Positions 7,922 through 16,928 of a stretch of 64,000 bases of DNA are shown here, piece by piece. Within the stretch, counting starts at the first letter, position 1. Every line of letters starts with the position of its first letter. Source of the DNA: Spirochaetaceae bacterium (GTDB lineage: Bacteria > Spirochaetota > Spirochaetia > Treponematales > Rectinemataceae); assembly GCA_025356015.1 (NCBI GenBank), contig JANXYO010000145.1, forward strand, positions 1 through 64,000, written 5' to 3'. A model generated the notes under the pieces. That model was not told the DNA's origin, searched no databases, and saw nothing but the letters and a program-made list of their open reading frames with translations. The translations under genes were made by a program, and so were the position numbers.

Positions 7922-9268
7922 GTGAGAACAACCCGGTCCTGCCTCGCGGTGATCGCCTTCGCCTCCCTCGCGATGCTCGTTCCTTCGGTCGGAGCGGGCG
8001 CCGCGCCGAGGGCCACGACCCCGAAGGCCAAGGCGACCGCGGCGCCCAGGGTCGCGGCGGCACCCAGGGTCGCGGCGGCGCCGAAGCCTGCAGCGGCGCC
8101 CATCCTCGCGGCCTCCCCCGCGCCAGCGGTGGACCTCGGCATCGGGCCAGGCGACGTGAGGATCGAGGCCAGGGAGGACGGGGGCTACGACCTCTACGTC
8201 AGGAAGAAGGCCGACATCGCCTCCATCCTCCTCACCGAGACCACCAAGGATCCGGCGATGAAGGCCGACAACTACGCCTACAGGGCGGCCGAGTACAACA
8301 AGGTCAACGGCGATGAGAAGAGGATGCTCAACGGCAAGGCCCTGCCCCCGACCAACAGGCTCTACTCCCTGATCTCCTCGAGCCCCCAGAGCGACAGGGA
8401 CTTCGGCTCGGCCTTCCATGTCCTCATCCCGGCCGTCCTGGTCTACGGCTATCCCTGGAGCCGCTCAGGCTCGGTGGCCGTGGGCAAGGGGACCTTCATC
8501 AACATACGGGCCTTCGAAAGGGCCTATGCCGACTACGCCGGCCGCTTTGTTGACAATCCATATGAGATCAGCATATCGACCAGGCCCGCCCCTCCGCCTC
8601 CACCACCGGCTCCGGAGCCCGAGCAGGTACCCGAGCCGGCCGCGGCCGAACCGCCGCCACCTCCTCTACCCCCGGGTGACTACTCCCCCGCCGCCGTCAC
8701 GACCTTCGATGAGCTCGCCGAGGCCACCAAGGGCAAGGCCGCCTTCGTCCCCGAGGACGGGACGACCTCGGCCCGCATCGGGGGGCTCATCGACGAGGCC
8801 CAGGGCGAGAGCCTCGACCTGGTGATCTGCTTCGACACGACGGCGAGCATGGATCCCTACATGAAGGACGTGAAGAAGTACCTCACCCTCCTCGTCCGGG
8901 AGCGGACGGCCAGGTTCTCGAGCTTCCGCATCGGGCTCGTCCTGTTCCGGGACTACTTCCCCGACGAGTACATCACGCGGAAGGTTCCCTTCATGACCGA
9001 CCTCGACAAGTTCGACGGCTATATCAAGGCGCTCAAGGCCTTTGGCGGGGGAGACATCCCCGAGGCAGTCCACGAGGCCCTCTACGCAGCGGAGACCGAG
9101 TTCGACTGGAAGGCCACCAAGCGCATCGTGATCCTGGTCGGCGACGCCCCTCCCCACCCGGTTCCGCGAGGCTCGATCACCTTCAAGATGGTCGTGGAGG
9201 CGGCTCTCTCCCGGAACATCGAGATCGACGCCCTCATCGAGCCGGTCAGCCTCAAGGGAGGCAATTGA
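7922..9268 (+). CDS. Exported von Willebrand factor A domain protein
   Basis: The 448-residue product starts at GTG and has a signal peptide ending near GAGAAP. A low-complexity stretch follows in which the unit RVAAAP is repeated (about residues 30-70), then an unassigned domain (about 75-215). A Pro-rich linker with PPPPPPAPEPEQ comes next. A VWA domain fills the C-terminal third, with the metal-site motif DLVICFDTTASM (a DxTxS variant), a conserved Thr region and GGGDIPEAVHEAL. VWA domains bind ligands through a metal ion, so a cell-envelope adhesion or scaffold role is likely. The ribosome site is weak. The end overlaps the next gene by one base, so both are probably co-expressed. Confidence 0.85.
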   Translation: MRTTRSCLAVIAFASLAMLVPSVGAGAAPRATTPKAKATAAPRVAAAPRVAAAPKPAAAPILAASPAPAVDLGIGPGDVRIEAREDGGYDLYVRKKADIASILLTETTKDPAMKADNYAYRAAEYNKVNGDEKRMLNGKALPPTNRLYSLISSSPQSDRDFGSAFHVLIPAVLVYGYPWSRSGSVAVGKGTFINIRAFERAYADYAGRFVDNPYEISISTRPAPPPPPPAPEPEQVPEPAAAEPPPPPLPPGDYSPAAVTTFDELAEATKGKAAFVPEDGTTSARIGGLIDEAQGESLDLVICFDTTASMDPYMKDVKKYLTLLVRERTARFSSFRIGLVLFRDYFPDEYITRKVPFMTDLDKFDGYIKALKAFGGGDIPEAVHEALYAAETEFDWKATKRIVILVGDAPPHPVPRGSITFKMVVEAALSRNIEIDALIEPVSLKGGN

Positions 9269-9852
9269 TGTTCGGCCTGGGACGCGCGGCGAGATCCGGG
9301 CCTGTCCTGGCCTTCCTCCTCGTGGCGGCCATGGCCACCTGGTGCGAGGCTCCGCACGAGGAATACGAGAACGCCCTCAAAGCCCTCTCCTCGAAGGCTT
9401 CCCGGGCCGATCCCTTCATCCTCGATGTGGTGCTTGGCCTCAGTCTGAATCCCCCCGACGAGGCCGCGGCGGCAAGGCTCCTCGCCGAGGGGAAGACAGC
9501 CCTCGATTCCCTGCTCAAGACCCGCCTCGCCGACTCAACCTCCCTCGTCCTCCGGAGCCTCAGGTCGCTTGCCGAACTGGGGTCCGGCCTCGAAAGCCTT
9601 CCTCCGGGAGGCCTGGGCGCCGAGAGTCCCTTTGACGCGAAGCTGCTTCGGGCCTGCGAGGGCTCGGGCGCCGTCCTCATCGTCGAGCTGGACGTCTTCA
9701 ACTCCGGAGCTGGCGGCATGTCGGAGGCCACAGCCCGCCTCCTCGAGACCTCCTCCGGCAGGGAGCTCTCGCGCGACGTGATCTGGACGACGACGGCGGA
9801 GGGCGGGGCCGGGACCGGGACCGTCTTCGTCAATGGTGTGAGGATCAGGTAG
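9268..9852 (+). CDS. Exported protein of unknown function, partner of the VWA protein
   Basis: The 194-residue product starts at ATG 9268, overlapping the VWA stop codon (TGATG), with a GGGAGG site just upstream. The N-terminus is a signal peptide (SGPVLAFLLVAAMATWCEA); a Cys near its end (TWCEA) could be a lipobox-like site but does not fit well. The rest is alpha-helical with Leu/Ala-rich segments and a C-terminal part rich in Ser, Thr and Gly (LDVFNSGAGGMSEATARLLE). I do not recognise a family. Coupling with the VWA gene suggests a shared envelope function. Confidence 0.75.
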   Translation: MFGLGRAARSGPVLAFLLVAAMATWCEAPHEEYENALKALSSKASRADPFILDVVLGLSLNPPDEAAAARLLAEGKTALDSLLKTRLADSTSLVLRSLRSLAELGSGLESLPPGGLGAESPFDAKLLRACEGSGAVLIVELDVFNSGAGGMSEATARLLETSSGRELSRDVIWTTTAEGGAGTGTVFVNGVRIR

Positions 9853-9863
9853 GCCCTGTCCCC

Positions 9864-10157
9864 TTAGCCTCCGGTCAGCTTTTTCTTCTCGACCCAGTGG
9901 GCCTGGTTGATCAGGGGGTGGACGAGGGCGATGGCGCCCTTGGACGGACACTCCATGACGCATGCCCCGCAGTACCAGCATTCCCCCGGGAAGAGGGCGA
10001 CGGGGGGCTGGCCCGGGCCCCTCTTCTCGCCGGGAACGAATACATCGGCCTGGCAGGCCTCGAGGCAGGCATGGCAACCGATGCACTTGGAGCGGTCGAA
10101 GCGTATCGGCCTCGCCGCGGGCATCTCTGCCGCGAAAGGGCCATTGTCGTCCTTCAT
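9864..10157 (-). CDS. Ferredoxin subunit with two 4Fe-4S motifs
   Basis: The 97-residue product has two clusters of cysteines: CIGCHACLEACQ and CWYCGACVMECP. The C-terminal tail is charged (HWVEKKKLTGG). It resembles small electron-transfer subunits paired with AprA- or fumarate-reductase-type flavoproteins. The ATG at 10157 overlaps the stop of the flavoprotein gene (TGATG) and follows a GAGGAGG site; a GTG one codon upstream is a less likely start. It should pass electrons to or from the FAD subunit in the cytoplasm or at the membrane face. Confidence 0.9.
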   Translation of the reverse strand: MKDDNGPFAAEMPAARPIRFDRSKCIGCHACLEACQADVFVPGEKRGPGQPPVALFPGECWYCGACVMECPSKGAIALVHPLINQAHWVEKKKLTGG

Positions 10158-12100
10158 CACCTCGCCCTCCTCGCATAGTCGGCATTGGCTGCCTCGTAGC
10201 CCGCCTTCAGGTCACCGTAGTAGTCCAGGGGCAGGCTGCCCAGCTCGACCTCCCCCTTCGCGCCCTGCCTGATCGTGATGAACCTCCTGTCGCGCGGGGG
10301 GTCGAGCTCCAGGCTGTCTGTCCGCGTGAAGCACAGGGCCTTGGAGCTCGTCCTGCGCGCGAGGCAGGACCGCAGGATGAGCTGGGCCACGGCGAGGATG
10401 TCAAAGACCTCGAGCAGCCGGGTGAGCTCGTGGGGATTGTGGGCGAAGCCCACGGGGACGACGCGTTGAGCGTAATCGTCAAGGCGGGCGAGGCCTATCG
10501 AAAGCAGTTCGTCGCGCTTCGGGTCCCCGCAGTAGGTCTGCATCGTCTTGGCGATGCCCATGTTGAGCTCCTTCCAGCCGACGCCTTCCTCGGGATTGCC
10601 CGACAGGGGAGATTGTACCCTCCTCCTCTCGGCCTCGACCTGGGCGGAATCGGGCTCGATGGGAGCCGAGGTGGCTGCCTCGGCGGCGGCGTGGCGGCCA
10701 GCGTAGGCCCCCGTCGCGGCGGCGTGGCCGAAGCAGTTGGAGGCGAACAGGGAATCGCCGGCGGCGTAGAGACCGCTCAGGCTGGTCCTGAGCCTCCAGT
10801 CGTTGACGAAGCCCCCCGGCAGGCCGAAGAGCTGCCGCTCCTGGGGCAGGAAGCTGGCCGAGGTCCAGCCAGTGCCGTAGCACTGCAGGACGTGCCTCTC
10901 GGGATCGAAGCCCGCGGCCCTGTAGTTCTCGTAGATCGGAACCCTTGTCTTGCCTTCCTCTCCGATCATCATACCCCAGATGACCTTGCGCTCCAGCTCG
11001 GGCAGCTGGCTCAGGTCGGCGTAGAAGGGGAGGGCATAGCCCTCCTCGAGAAGCTTCGCGGCGCCGACGGTCTCGGGGCCGGCGATCTCGTGGTGCGGAT
11101 CGTCTATCGAGCCTCCCTTCATGAAGAACTTCTGCCCCGGGGCCGGCTGGAAGCGCTCGCTCACGTCGGTGAGTACCCTTCCATCCCTGTCGGCCCAGGG
11201 GACGGTCCTGCCCTTCGCGTCGATGAGGTCGGCCGGATACCAGGTGTTGTGGTTGTTGCCCGCCCCATAGGGCGGATAGCTCCGGCCCGCCGCCGAGAAC
11301 TCGGCGCCCACCGATTTCTCCATCATGGTGAACTCGGCCCCCGCCTTCCATCCCATCGCGTGGCCATCGCCGATGCACTGGGTGGGCCTGAACTCGCAGA
11401 GGCCGGGGAGCTCGGCCGAGAAGAGCCAGACCCGCGCCGGCCTCGACATGCACATGACGCTGACCCGGCCCGAGAAGACATAGAATTTCCCGGTGCGGGT
11501 GTGGATCCCCGTGGCCCCGATGCAGCGGCCCCCCGTGATGCCCCCTTCAGTGAGGAGGGAGGTCACCATTACGCGGTCGATGACCCGCACCCCGAGCCTG
11601 TCGAGCTCGGAGCGCATCGCGGGCTTGAAGCTCGTGCCCCAGATGCGCAGGGTGAAGCGGTTCCTGTAGTCGTAGGCGAAGAGGAACTTCGTCGCCTCGT
11701 CCCTGAAACCGGCCCCCTTGAACTCGTCGTCGCTGTCCCTGATCTTCCCGCCCATCGCCTCGATCTCGAGGAGGCGGTCATAGCCCTCCCTGCACTCTAT
11801 GTAGTGGGAGATCCCGTTGTTGTAGCCCTCGTTGTCGTCGAGCATTGCCTGGGTGAGCTCCTCGGGGCTCACCCGGGAGCAGGGATTGGTCGCCGCCGAT
11901 TCCCAGTGGTCGCAGCCCGTTCCCCCGGCGCCGCTGCGCTTGGTCGCGTCCTTCTCGACGAGGACGACCTTCCTGCCGGCACGGGCGGCGGCGATGGCTG
12001 CCATGCAGCCGGCGACGCCGCCGCCCAGGACCAGGACCTCGGCATCGATGCGCTCGGTCGCGTCAAGCTCGAGCTGATATGGCCACGCGTTGATTGACAT
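10157..12100 (-). CDS. FAD-dependent reductase, AprA/fumarate-reductase flavoprotein type
   Basis: The 647-residue product has an N-terminal FAD-binding Rossmann motif (VLVLGGGVAGCMAAIAAARAG) and a C-terminal FAD motif (SLSGLYAAGDSLFASNCFGH). Between them are the features of the FAD_binding_2 family. No signal peptide is seen, so it is cytoplasmic. The partner ferredoxin is translationally coupled and a sodium/solute symporter gene lies upstream, so it likely reduces or oxidises an imported organic acid. The substrate cannot be read from sequence; adenylylsulfate reductase is unlikely without sat or aprB nearby. The start is set by GGAAGGAGG upstream; the longer open frame runs into the symporter gene in another frame. 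Confidence 0.9.
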   Translation of the reverse strand: MSINAWPYQLELDATERIDAEVLVLGGGVAGCMAAIAAARAGRKVVLVEKDATKRSGAGGTGCDHWESAATNPCSRVSPEELTQAMLDDNEGYNNGISHYIECREGYDRLLEIEAMGGKIRDSDDEFKGAGFRDEATKFLFAYDYRNRFTLRIWGTSFKPAMRSELDRLGVRVIDRVMVTSLLTEGGITGGRCIGATGIHTRTGKFYVFSGRVSVMCMSRPARVWLFSAELPGLCEFRPTQCIGDGHAMGWKAGAEFTMMEKSVGAEFSAAGRSYPPYGAGNNHNTWYPADLIDAKGRTVPWADRDGRVLTDVSERFQPAPGQKFFMKGGSIDDPHHEIAGPETVGAAKLLEEGYALPFYADLSQLPELERKVIWGMMIGEEGKTRVPIYENYRAAGFDPERHVLQCYGTGWTSASFLPQERQLFGLPGGFVNDWRLRTSLSGLYAAGDSLFASNCFGHAAATGAYAGRHAAAEAATSAPIEPDSAQVEAERRRVQSPLSGNPEEGVGWKELNMGIAKTMQTYCGDPKRDELLSIGLARLDDYAQRVVPVGFAHNPHELTRLLEVFDILAVAQLILRSCLARRTSSKALCFTRTDSLELDPPRDRRFITIRQGAKGEVELGSLPLDYYGDLKAGYEAANADYARRAR

Positions 12101-12141
12101 TGATGCCTCCTTCCCGGTCATGCGAACTAGCTGCCTGGGTA

Positions 12142-13566
12142 TCAGACCGCTCCGGCGGGTGCCGCAGCCGATCTCCGGTCGGCAAGGCTGACCGCGACGA
12201 TGGTCACCAGGGAGGCCCCGTAGGCGAAGAAGAGGCCCAGGTCGGGATTGACCCAGCCCGAGAGCGGGCCGGGAATGCCGCAGAGGAAGGCGCCGATCCC
12301 GATCAGTCCGCCCACGAAGACGGCGGCGATGGCCCCCTTGGTCGTCGCTCCCTGCCAGAGCACCCCGACGAGCAGGGGTATGAGGAGGCTGCCCATGTAG
12401 GGGTAGTTGAACAGGATTATGGCGTCGAGGATGTTGGTGATCTTGAAGGAGAGCAGGACGCCGGCGACCGCCGAGACCGCGACGACGGCGCGGGAGATGG
12501 CCTTCGCGTGGGGCAGGTCGTCGAGCTGGGAGCCTGGGTGGAAGACCTTGTTGTACAGGTCGCGGCTGAAGGTGCCGCCCATCGAGACGAGGAGGCAGGA
12601 GGCGCTGGACATGGCCGCCGCCAGGACCGCCGAGATCACGATGCCGGCGAGGACGGGATGGAGGGCCTTGATGGTCATGAAGGAGAAGACTCCGGATTTC
12701 ACCTCGGGGAAGAGGAGGTGGGCCGCCGCGCCGACGCTCGACGCGAGGGTGCCGATGACCATGACGAGGATTCCGGCGATGATGCAGCCCCACTTGGCGG
12801 TCCGCGCGTCCTTCGAGGACTGGTAGCGCATGTAGGCGTCGTAGGACACCGAGATCGCGAAGAGGAAGGGAACGACGAGGTAGATGAACTTGGTGAAGGT
12901 GCCCGCTGGCATGAAGGGTGTGGCGAAGACGCTCATGGGCGCGATGCCGTTCGCGGCGAGGAGGCTCAGGGCACCGATCGCGGCGATCGGGATCCCGATC
13001 ATGATGATGCCCGTCTGGATGGCGTCGGTGATGATCACGCCCCACATGCCGCCTATCGTGCTGTAGACCATTACCACGGCTGCGCAGATGACCACGCCGG
13101 TGCCGAAGGGGATGCCGAAGCCCGACAGGATCGAGCCGCAGGCGAGCATCTGGGCTATGAAGATCCCGAGGAGGCTCGGTACGTTGCTCAGCCAGGCCCA
13201 GAGCCTGATCCACTTGTTCGCTCCGTACTTCACCTCGAAGAAGTCCAGGGGGACGTAGCCGTCCTTGGTCCTGAGCTTCGCCGCGACGAAGAAGCCGGCG
13301 AGGATGAGGCCGCCTCCGCAGCCGATCGAATACCACATGCCAGGCCAGAGTCCCATGGATGCGCCGTTCGATGCGCCTCCGAGGACGATGCCCGCCCCTA
13401 TCTGGACGGCGGCGAGGGTCGCGGTGGTCATGAGGAGGTTGACCTTCCTTCCGGCAACCAGGAAGTCGGAGGCCTTCTTGTTCCTGTAGACCGCGAAGAT
13501 ACCCGCGGCGATCATCAGGAGGAAATAGATCCCGCAGACAATGATGACGGGTGCGTTGTTCGCCAT
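12142..13566 (-). CDS. Sodium/solute symporter (SSS) family transporter
   Basis: The 474-residue product has about 13 predicted membrane helices, as in the SSS (SLC5) family. Marks include the helix-1 region IYFLLMIAAGIFAVYRNKKA, the segment DFLVAGRKVNLLMTTATLAA, and IGGMWGVIITDAIQ. It should import an organic solute with sodium. The gene lies 41 bases upstream of the FAD reductase on the same strand, so it probably feeds that enzyme. The ATG at 13566 has a GAAGGAG site; an upstream ATG at 13605 lies across the TTTGTCCGACAAA dyad and is not favoured. Confidence 0.92.
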   Translation of the reverse strand: MANNAPVIIVCGIYFLLMIAAGIFAVYRNKKASDFLVAGRKVNLLMTTATLAAVQIGAGIVLGGASNGASMGLWPGMWYSIGCGGGLILAGFFVAAKLRTKDGYVPLDFFEVKYGANKWIRLWAWLSNVPSLLGIFIAQMLACGSILSGFGIPFGTGVVICAAVVMVYSTIGGMWGVIITDAIQTGIIMIGIPIAAIGALSLLAANGIAPMSVFATPFMPAGTFTKFIYLVVPFLFAISVSYDAYMRYQSSKDARTAKWGCIIAGILVMVIGTLASSVGAAAHLLFPEVKSGVFSFMTIKALHPVLAGIVISAVLAAAMSSASCLLVSMGGTFSRDLYNKVFHPGSQLDDLPHAKAISRAVVAVSAVAGVLLSFKITNILDAIILFNYPYMGSLLIPLLVGVLWQGATTKGAIAAVFVGGLIGIGAFLCGIPGPLSGWVNPDLGLFFAYGASLVTIVAVSLADRRSAAAPAGAV

Positions 13567-13593
13567 GCTCTGTGCTCCTTCGTGGGCGGCATT

Positions 13594-13606
13594 TTTGTCC
13601 GACAAA
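13594..13606. promoter_or_regulatory. Dyad TTTGTCCGACAAA upstream of the symporter operon
   Basis: A perfect inverted repeat around one base lies 28 bases before the symporter ATG. It fits the TNGTNNNACNA pattern bound by FadR/FCD-type GntR repressors. No intact GntR gene is adjacent; the frameshifted winged-helix gene at 13707-14356 and the GntR at 18239 are the nearest candidates. No convincing -35/-10 pair was found around it. Confidence 0.5.
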
Positions 13607-13706
13607 TCGAACGAGCCTTATGGAGCATGGACCGTGCCAAGCCGAGATGCCGCAATTGGCGGGGGAATGGGGCAGGCCAGGGCCCGAGGCTGCGGGATCT
13701 AGGGGA

Positions 13707-14356
13707 TCAGCGAGTCTCCCCGTTGATCCCGCTGGCGCCTGGCTCCCGGAGGGCCAGGCGTCCCTTGTCCGTGATGACGGTCCCGCCCTTGCCGGGGAAG
13801 ACGCGCACCATCTCGCGTCCCTCGAGGCGGCCTATCGCCCTGCGGATGCTCATCTCGCTCAGGAAGACCCCGCGCTCGGCGGCCCGCACCGAGAGGCTCC
13901 TGCGACCGGGGCGGACCCTCGCAGGATCGCCCCGGAGGGGAGCTGGGTAAGGACCACCTGTCCCGGACGGGCTCTGAAATTCCCGAGGGACGCGGTGACG
14001 AGGTGCAGGTGGTCCAGTCCGAGCTGGACCAGGGTTTCTGCAAGGGAGGTCGCGAGCTCGGGGCTCTCGTCGAGGAGCAGCGCCTCCGTCCCCCTGGGAA
14101 GGGCCGATATCGCGGCGTGCGCCGCCTTGGTGATCGTCCGCTGGGCGAAGAGGGCGGGAGCGGCGCAGCTGTCAATGTTTCCTCTGCCCTGGTAGTCGGA
14201 AAAGCCCCCGAAGAGCCAGAGCTGGGCCCGCGGCTCTTCCTGGCCTGGACCCGGCCGGGCTACCTCGAGTTCCTCGCCGAAGAGGCTCCTGAGCTGCTCC
14301 TCTATGACGGCGAGGCCGGATTCCCCGCACCCGACAATCGCGAGCACCTTGCCCAT
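13707..14356 (-). pseudogene. Winged-helix regulator broken by a frameshift
   Basis: From ATG 14356 the frame reads MGKVLAIVGCGESGLAVIEE and continues as an alpha/beta domain to about 13920. It then leaves the sensible frame and stops at 13859. Another frame takes over with SLSVRAAERGVFLSEMS, IRRAIGRLEGREMVRVFPG and GGTVITDKG, a typical winged-helix C-terminal domain ending at 13707. A one-base slip near 13900-13930, in a GC-rich stretch, would join them into one protein of about 215 residues. I do not recognise the N-terminal domain. The gene lies just upstream of the symporter/reductase operon on the same strand, so it is a likely regulator of it. Real decay and sequencing error cannot be told apart here. 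Confidence 0.65.
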
Positions 14357-14481
14357 CTTGGATCCTGCCTCCCCTCCGCGGCCATCTTGGCTTGCCGCCT
14401 TGAGGCTATCCCCCGCCTGCCCTGGAGTCAAGCGAGAGGCCCTCGTTCGATGATGAGCCGCATTATCCTCGATCCGCATCA

Positions 14482-14509
14482 TTGACAGCGGGGCGGCGAA
14501 GGTCATAAT
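14482..14509 (+). promoter_or_regulatory. Promoter of the chemoreceptor gene
   Basis: TTGACA (14482-14487) and CATAAT (14504-14509) are separated by 16 bases, about 20 bases before the TTG start codon. Confidence 0.6.
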
Positions 14510-14529
14510 TCATGTGATCGGGGGCCAGC

Positions 14530-16059
14530 TTGGACAATACAGGTACGGTGAAGTTGCCTAACTTCTGGGTATTCTTCGCGCTGCTCGCGCTCGGGATCCC
14601 GGTCGCGACAGGGGCGGGAGACATCCTGTCTGGCATGGCTAGCCTAGGCCACTTCGTCTCCTCCTTCACGGCCGCGCCCATCCTGGCTCTCCTCGGCTCA
14701 GGCGGCCTCATGGCCCTGCTGCAAGCCCTTCTCATGAGGCGCCTTGCCTCCCTCGGAAAGGGGAGGATCCTCCTCGGCTCCCGCATCAGCCTCCTTGTAT
14801 GGGGCCCGGCGAACGCCGTGCTCTTCTCCGTGCTGTTCCATGGCGGGAGCGACTACGTGAAGGACAGCCTCGGCCAGACTGTCACGGGCATGTACAGCGG
14901 GGCCGTGGGGCTCTTCTTCGCAAGCCTCCTCGTCATCGCCTCGTCTGACGAGGTCGAGGCCCTCCTCGAGCGCAGCGAGGGAGGGAAGAGCGGCGCCCTG
15001 GGCATGAGCTCGAAGATCTTCGTCAGCGTGACCCTCGCCATCCTCGCCTTCCTGGTCGGTGCGATCGGGGTGACCCTCATGCCCCTGTACCGCGGGGCTG
15101 GTATCGCCGAGGCGATACGCAGCACTCTGGTCGTGGCCCTCCCCTTCCTCCTCCTGTCCATGGTCCTCGTCTACTACCTCAACAGGTCCATCGCCCATTC
15201 GGTTGGCGGGGAACCCCAGGCCATCGCCAGGCTCGCCGACGAGGTGGCATCGGGGAACCTTGGCGTCGATTTCGTCCCGGGCAGGCGCGAGCAGGGGATA
15301 TACCGGGCCGTCAAGGAGATGACCGGCAAACTCCGGGAGGTTGTTGGCGAGATCCACTCCGTCTCGGCGACCATCTCGACCGGCTCCGAGGAGATTGCCA
15401 GATCGGCAGCGTCCCTGAGCGAGGGCGCGAGCGAGCAGGCTTCCGCCATGGAGCAGATCGCCAGCTCCATGGAGCAGATGGTCTCCAACATCAGGCAGAA
15501 CACCGAGAGCGCTGTCCAGACCGACGAGATAGCCCGCAAGGCGGCCGAGGATGCCCAGGAGGGTAGCCTGCGCGTCTCGAGGGCCGTCGAGGCAGTGAAG
15601 AGGATCACCCAGCGAATTGGCATCATCGAGGAGATAGCGAGGCAGACAAACCTCCTGGCCCTCAACGCCGCCATCGAGGCTGCCCGCGCCGGAGATGCCG
15701 GCAAGGGCTTCGCCGTCGTGGCGAGCGAGGTCAGAAAGCTCGCGGAGCGCTCCCAGACCGCGGCCGCCGAGATAAGCCAGATCTCCCGCGAGACCGTCGA
15801 GGCGGCCGAAAGCGCCCAGGGCCTCATCTCTGCCATGGTCCCCGACATCCAGGCCAATGCCACACTGGTCCAGAGGATCGCCATGGCGAGCCGGGAGCAG
15901 AGCCAAGGCACCGACCAGATCAACAACGCCCTCCTGCAGCTGGACACCGTCGTGCAAAGGGCAGCAGCCACGTCTGAGGAGCTTTCTGCCTCGGCCTCCG
16001 TCCTTTCGGGCCAGGCGGAGAAGATGCAGGAGAGCATAGACTACTTCGACCTGGGCTAA
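14530..16059 (+). CDS. Methyl-accepting chemotaxis protein with a multi-helix membrane sensor
   Basis: The 509-residue product has about six hydrophobic helices in residues 10-220 and no sizeable periplasmic domain, so signals are probably sensed within the membrane. A HAMP-like segment follows (about 225-280). The signalling domain has the highly conserved hairpin [20 protein letters not shown], then [16 protein letters not shown]. The start is TTG 14530 with GGGGG upstream; an ATG closer to the promoter meets a stop at once. The protein should signal to CheW/CheA, which are not in the window. It is directly followed by a decayed Rep-like gene. Confidence 0.9.
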   Translation: MDNTGTVKLPNFWVFFALLALGIPVATGAGDILSGMASLGHFVSSFTAAPILALLGSGGLMALLQALLMRRLASLGKGRILLGSRISLLVWGPANAVLFSVLFHGGSDYVKDSLGQTVTGMYSGAVGLFFASLLVIASSDEVEALLERSEGGKSGALGMSSKIFVSVTLAILAFLVGAIGVTLMPLYRGAGIAEAIRSTLVVALPFLLLSMVLVYYLNRSIAHSVGGEPQAIARLADEVASGNLGVDFVPGRREQGIYRAVKEMTGKLREVVGEIHSVSATISTGSEEIARSAASLSEGASEQASAMEQIASSMEQMVSNIRQNTESAVQTDEIARKAAEDAQEGSLRVSRAVEAVKRITQRIGIIEEIARQTNLLALNAAIEAARAGDAGKGFAVVASEVRKLAERSQTAAAEISQISRETVEAAESAQGLISAMVPDIQANATLVQRIAMASREQSQGTDQINNALLQLDTVVQRAAATSEELSASASVLSGQAEKMQESIDYFDLG

Positions 16060-16736
16060 TGGCCAGGGCTCCCCCATCGGCGGCCGCAGCGGCGCCTCAC
16101 CGAGGCCCTGCGCGCTCTTCCCGCCCCCCAGCAAAGGCTCGTGATGCTCGCCTACTCGAAGTCGCGTCAGGCAGGGGCAGCCGGTCGGTCCGTCGACCTT
16201 CCCCTCGAGCTCGTCACCGAGCGCCAGGACTCTGGAGGCCCGAAGGCTCTCATCCGCCTCGAGGAAACCTGTGCCAAGCTGCTCAGGCGCAGCCTGGTGC
16301 TTCCCTCGGGGGAGGGTGGATGGATCATGACGTCCTGGTTCTCGGCGATCGAGTTCAGGGGCCCCAGCTCCATGGTCAGCTTCCGCTTGCAGCCCGTCAT
16401 AGGGAAGCTGCTCCAGGAGCTGCGGGGGGGGGGCAGAGCGCCCCCCTCGAGCTGCTCCTCTCCTCCCGTCCAAAGGGGAAGGGGAGTGGAGCCTGGGAGC
16501 TGGAAATGGACATCGAGGATTTCAGGACTCGCTTCGCGCTGGACGACCGCTACTCCAAGGCCAAGGCCCTGAAGAAGTGGGTCATAGCCGACGCCATCGC
16601 CGAGATCAACCTGGCTGGCCTTGGCCTGCGCGTCGAGGTGGAGACCATGCTCCGCGGCAAGAAGACCAGGGGTTTCCTGTTCAGGGTCGATGGAAAGGAG
16701 CCCGCAGCAAGGGGTGGAGGAAAGTCACGGACTTGA
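16060..16736 (+). pseudogene. Remnant of a Rep_3-family replication initiator
   Basis: Two frames together give the two winged-helix halves of a Rep_3 plasmid initiator. Frame one, open from just after the chemoreceptor stop, reads LTEALRALPAPQQRLVMLAY and ALIRLEETCAKLLRRSLVL, then a W/S segment and LQPVIGKLLQEL. At a run of ten G (16424-16433) the sensible frame changes. Frame two then gives ELEMDIEDFRTRFALDDRY, KALKKWVIADAIAEINLAGL and RGKKTRGFLFRVDG, matching the Rep_3 C-terminus. No start codon exists for the N-terminal part, so the gene is truncated as well as shifted. It may mark a past plasmid or mobile-element integration. No attachment site, integrase or iterons were found beside it. 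Confidence 0.65.
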
Positions 16737-16928
16737 GGGGACTTTTCGCCAGCAGCGACATCAATGCTGGAACGGCCGCAGTGCGCCTCCTGCTCAGCCT
16801 CTGCGCGAGGAGCTCCTGGGCAGGCTCGAATCGATGGCCGCCGCTTCCTCCCAGGCTCCTCCCCGCAGATAGCAATGGGTCCCTGAGAGAAGGTACTCGA
16901 GCGAGGGCGGGGGGAAGTATAGAAGCGC
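16737..16928. other. Non-coding gap between the Rep remnant and queF
   Basis: This 192-base stretch lies between the decayed Rep gene and the end of queF on the other strand. I see no convincing gene, promoter, terminator or repeat in it. Confidence 0.5.

Noticed and set aside
9962-14195. Long plus-strand frames over the reductase and symporter genes
   Set aside because: They oppose strongly supported genes, have no ribosome sites and read as Gly/Arg/Asp-rich antisense.
16424-16433. Phase-variable expression of the Rep gene by the G run
   Set aside because: The gene also lacks a start codon, so changing the run length alone would not restore it.
14698-16473. 591-codon minus-strand frame over the chemoreceptor
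   Set aside because: Antisense artefact of the high-GC third positions; no start signal or family match.
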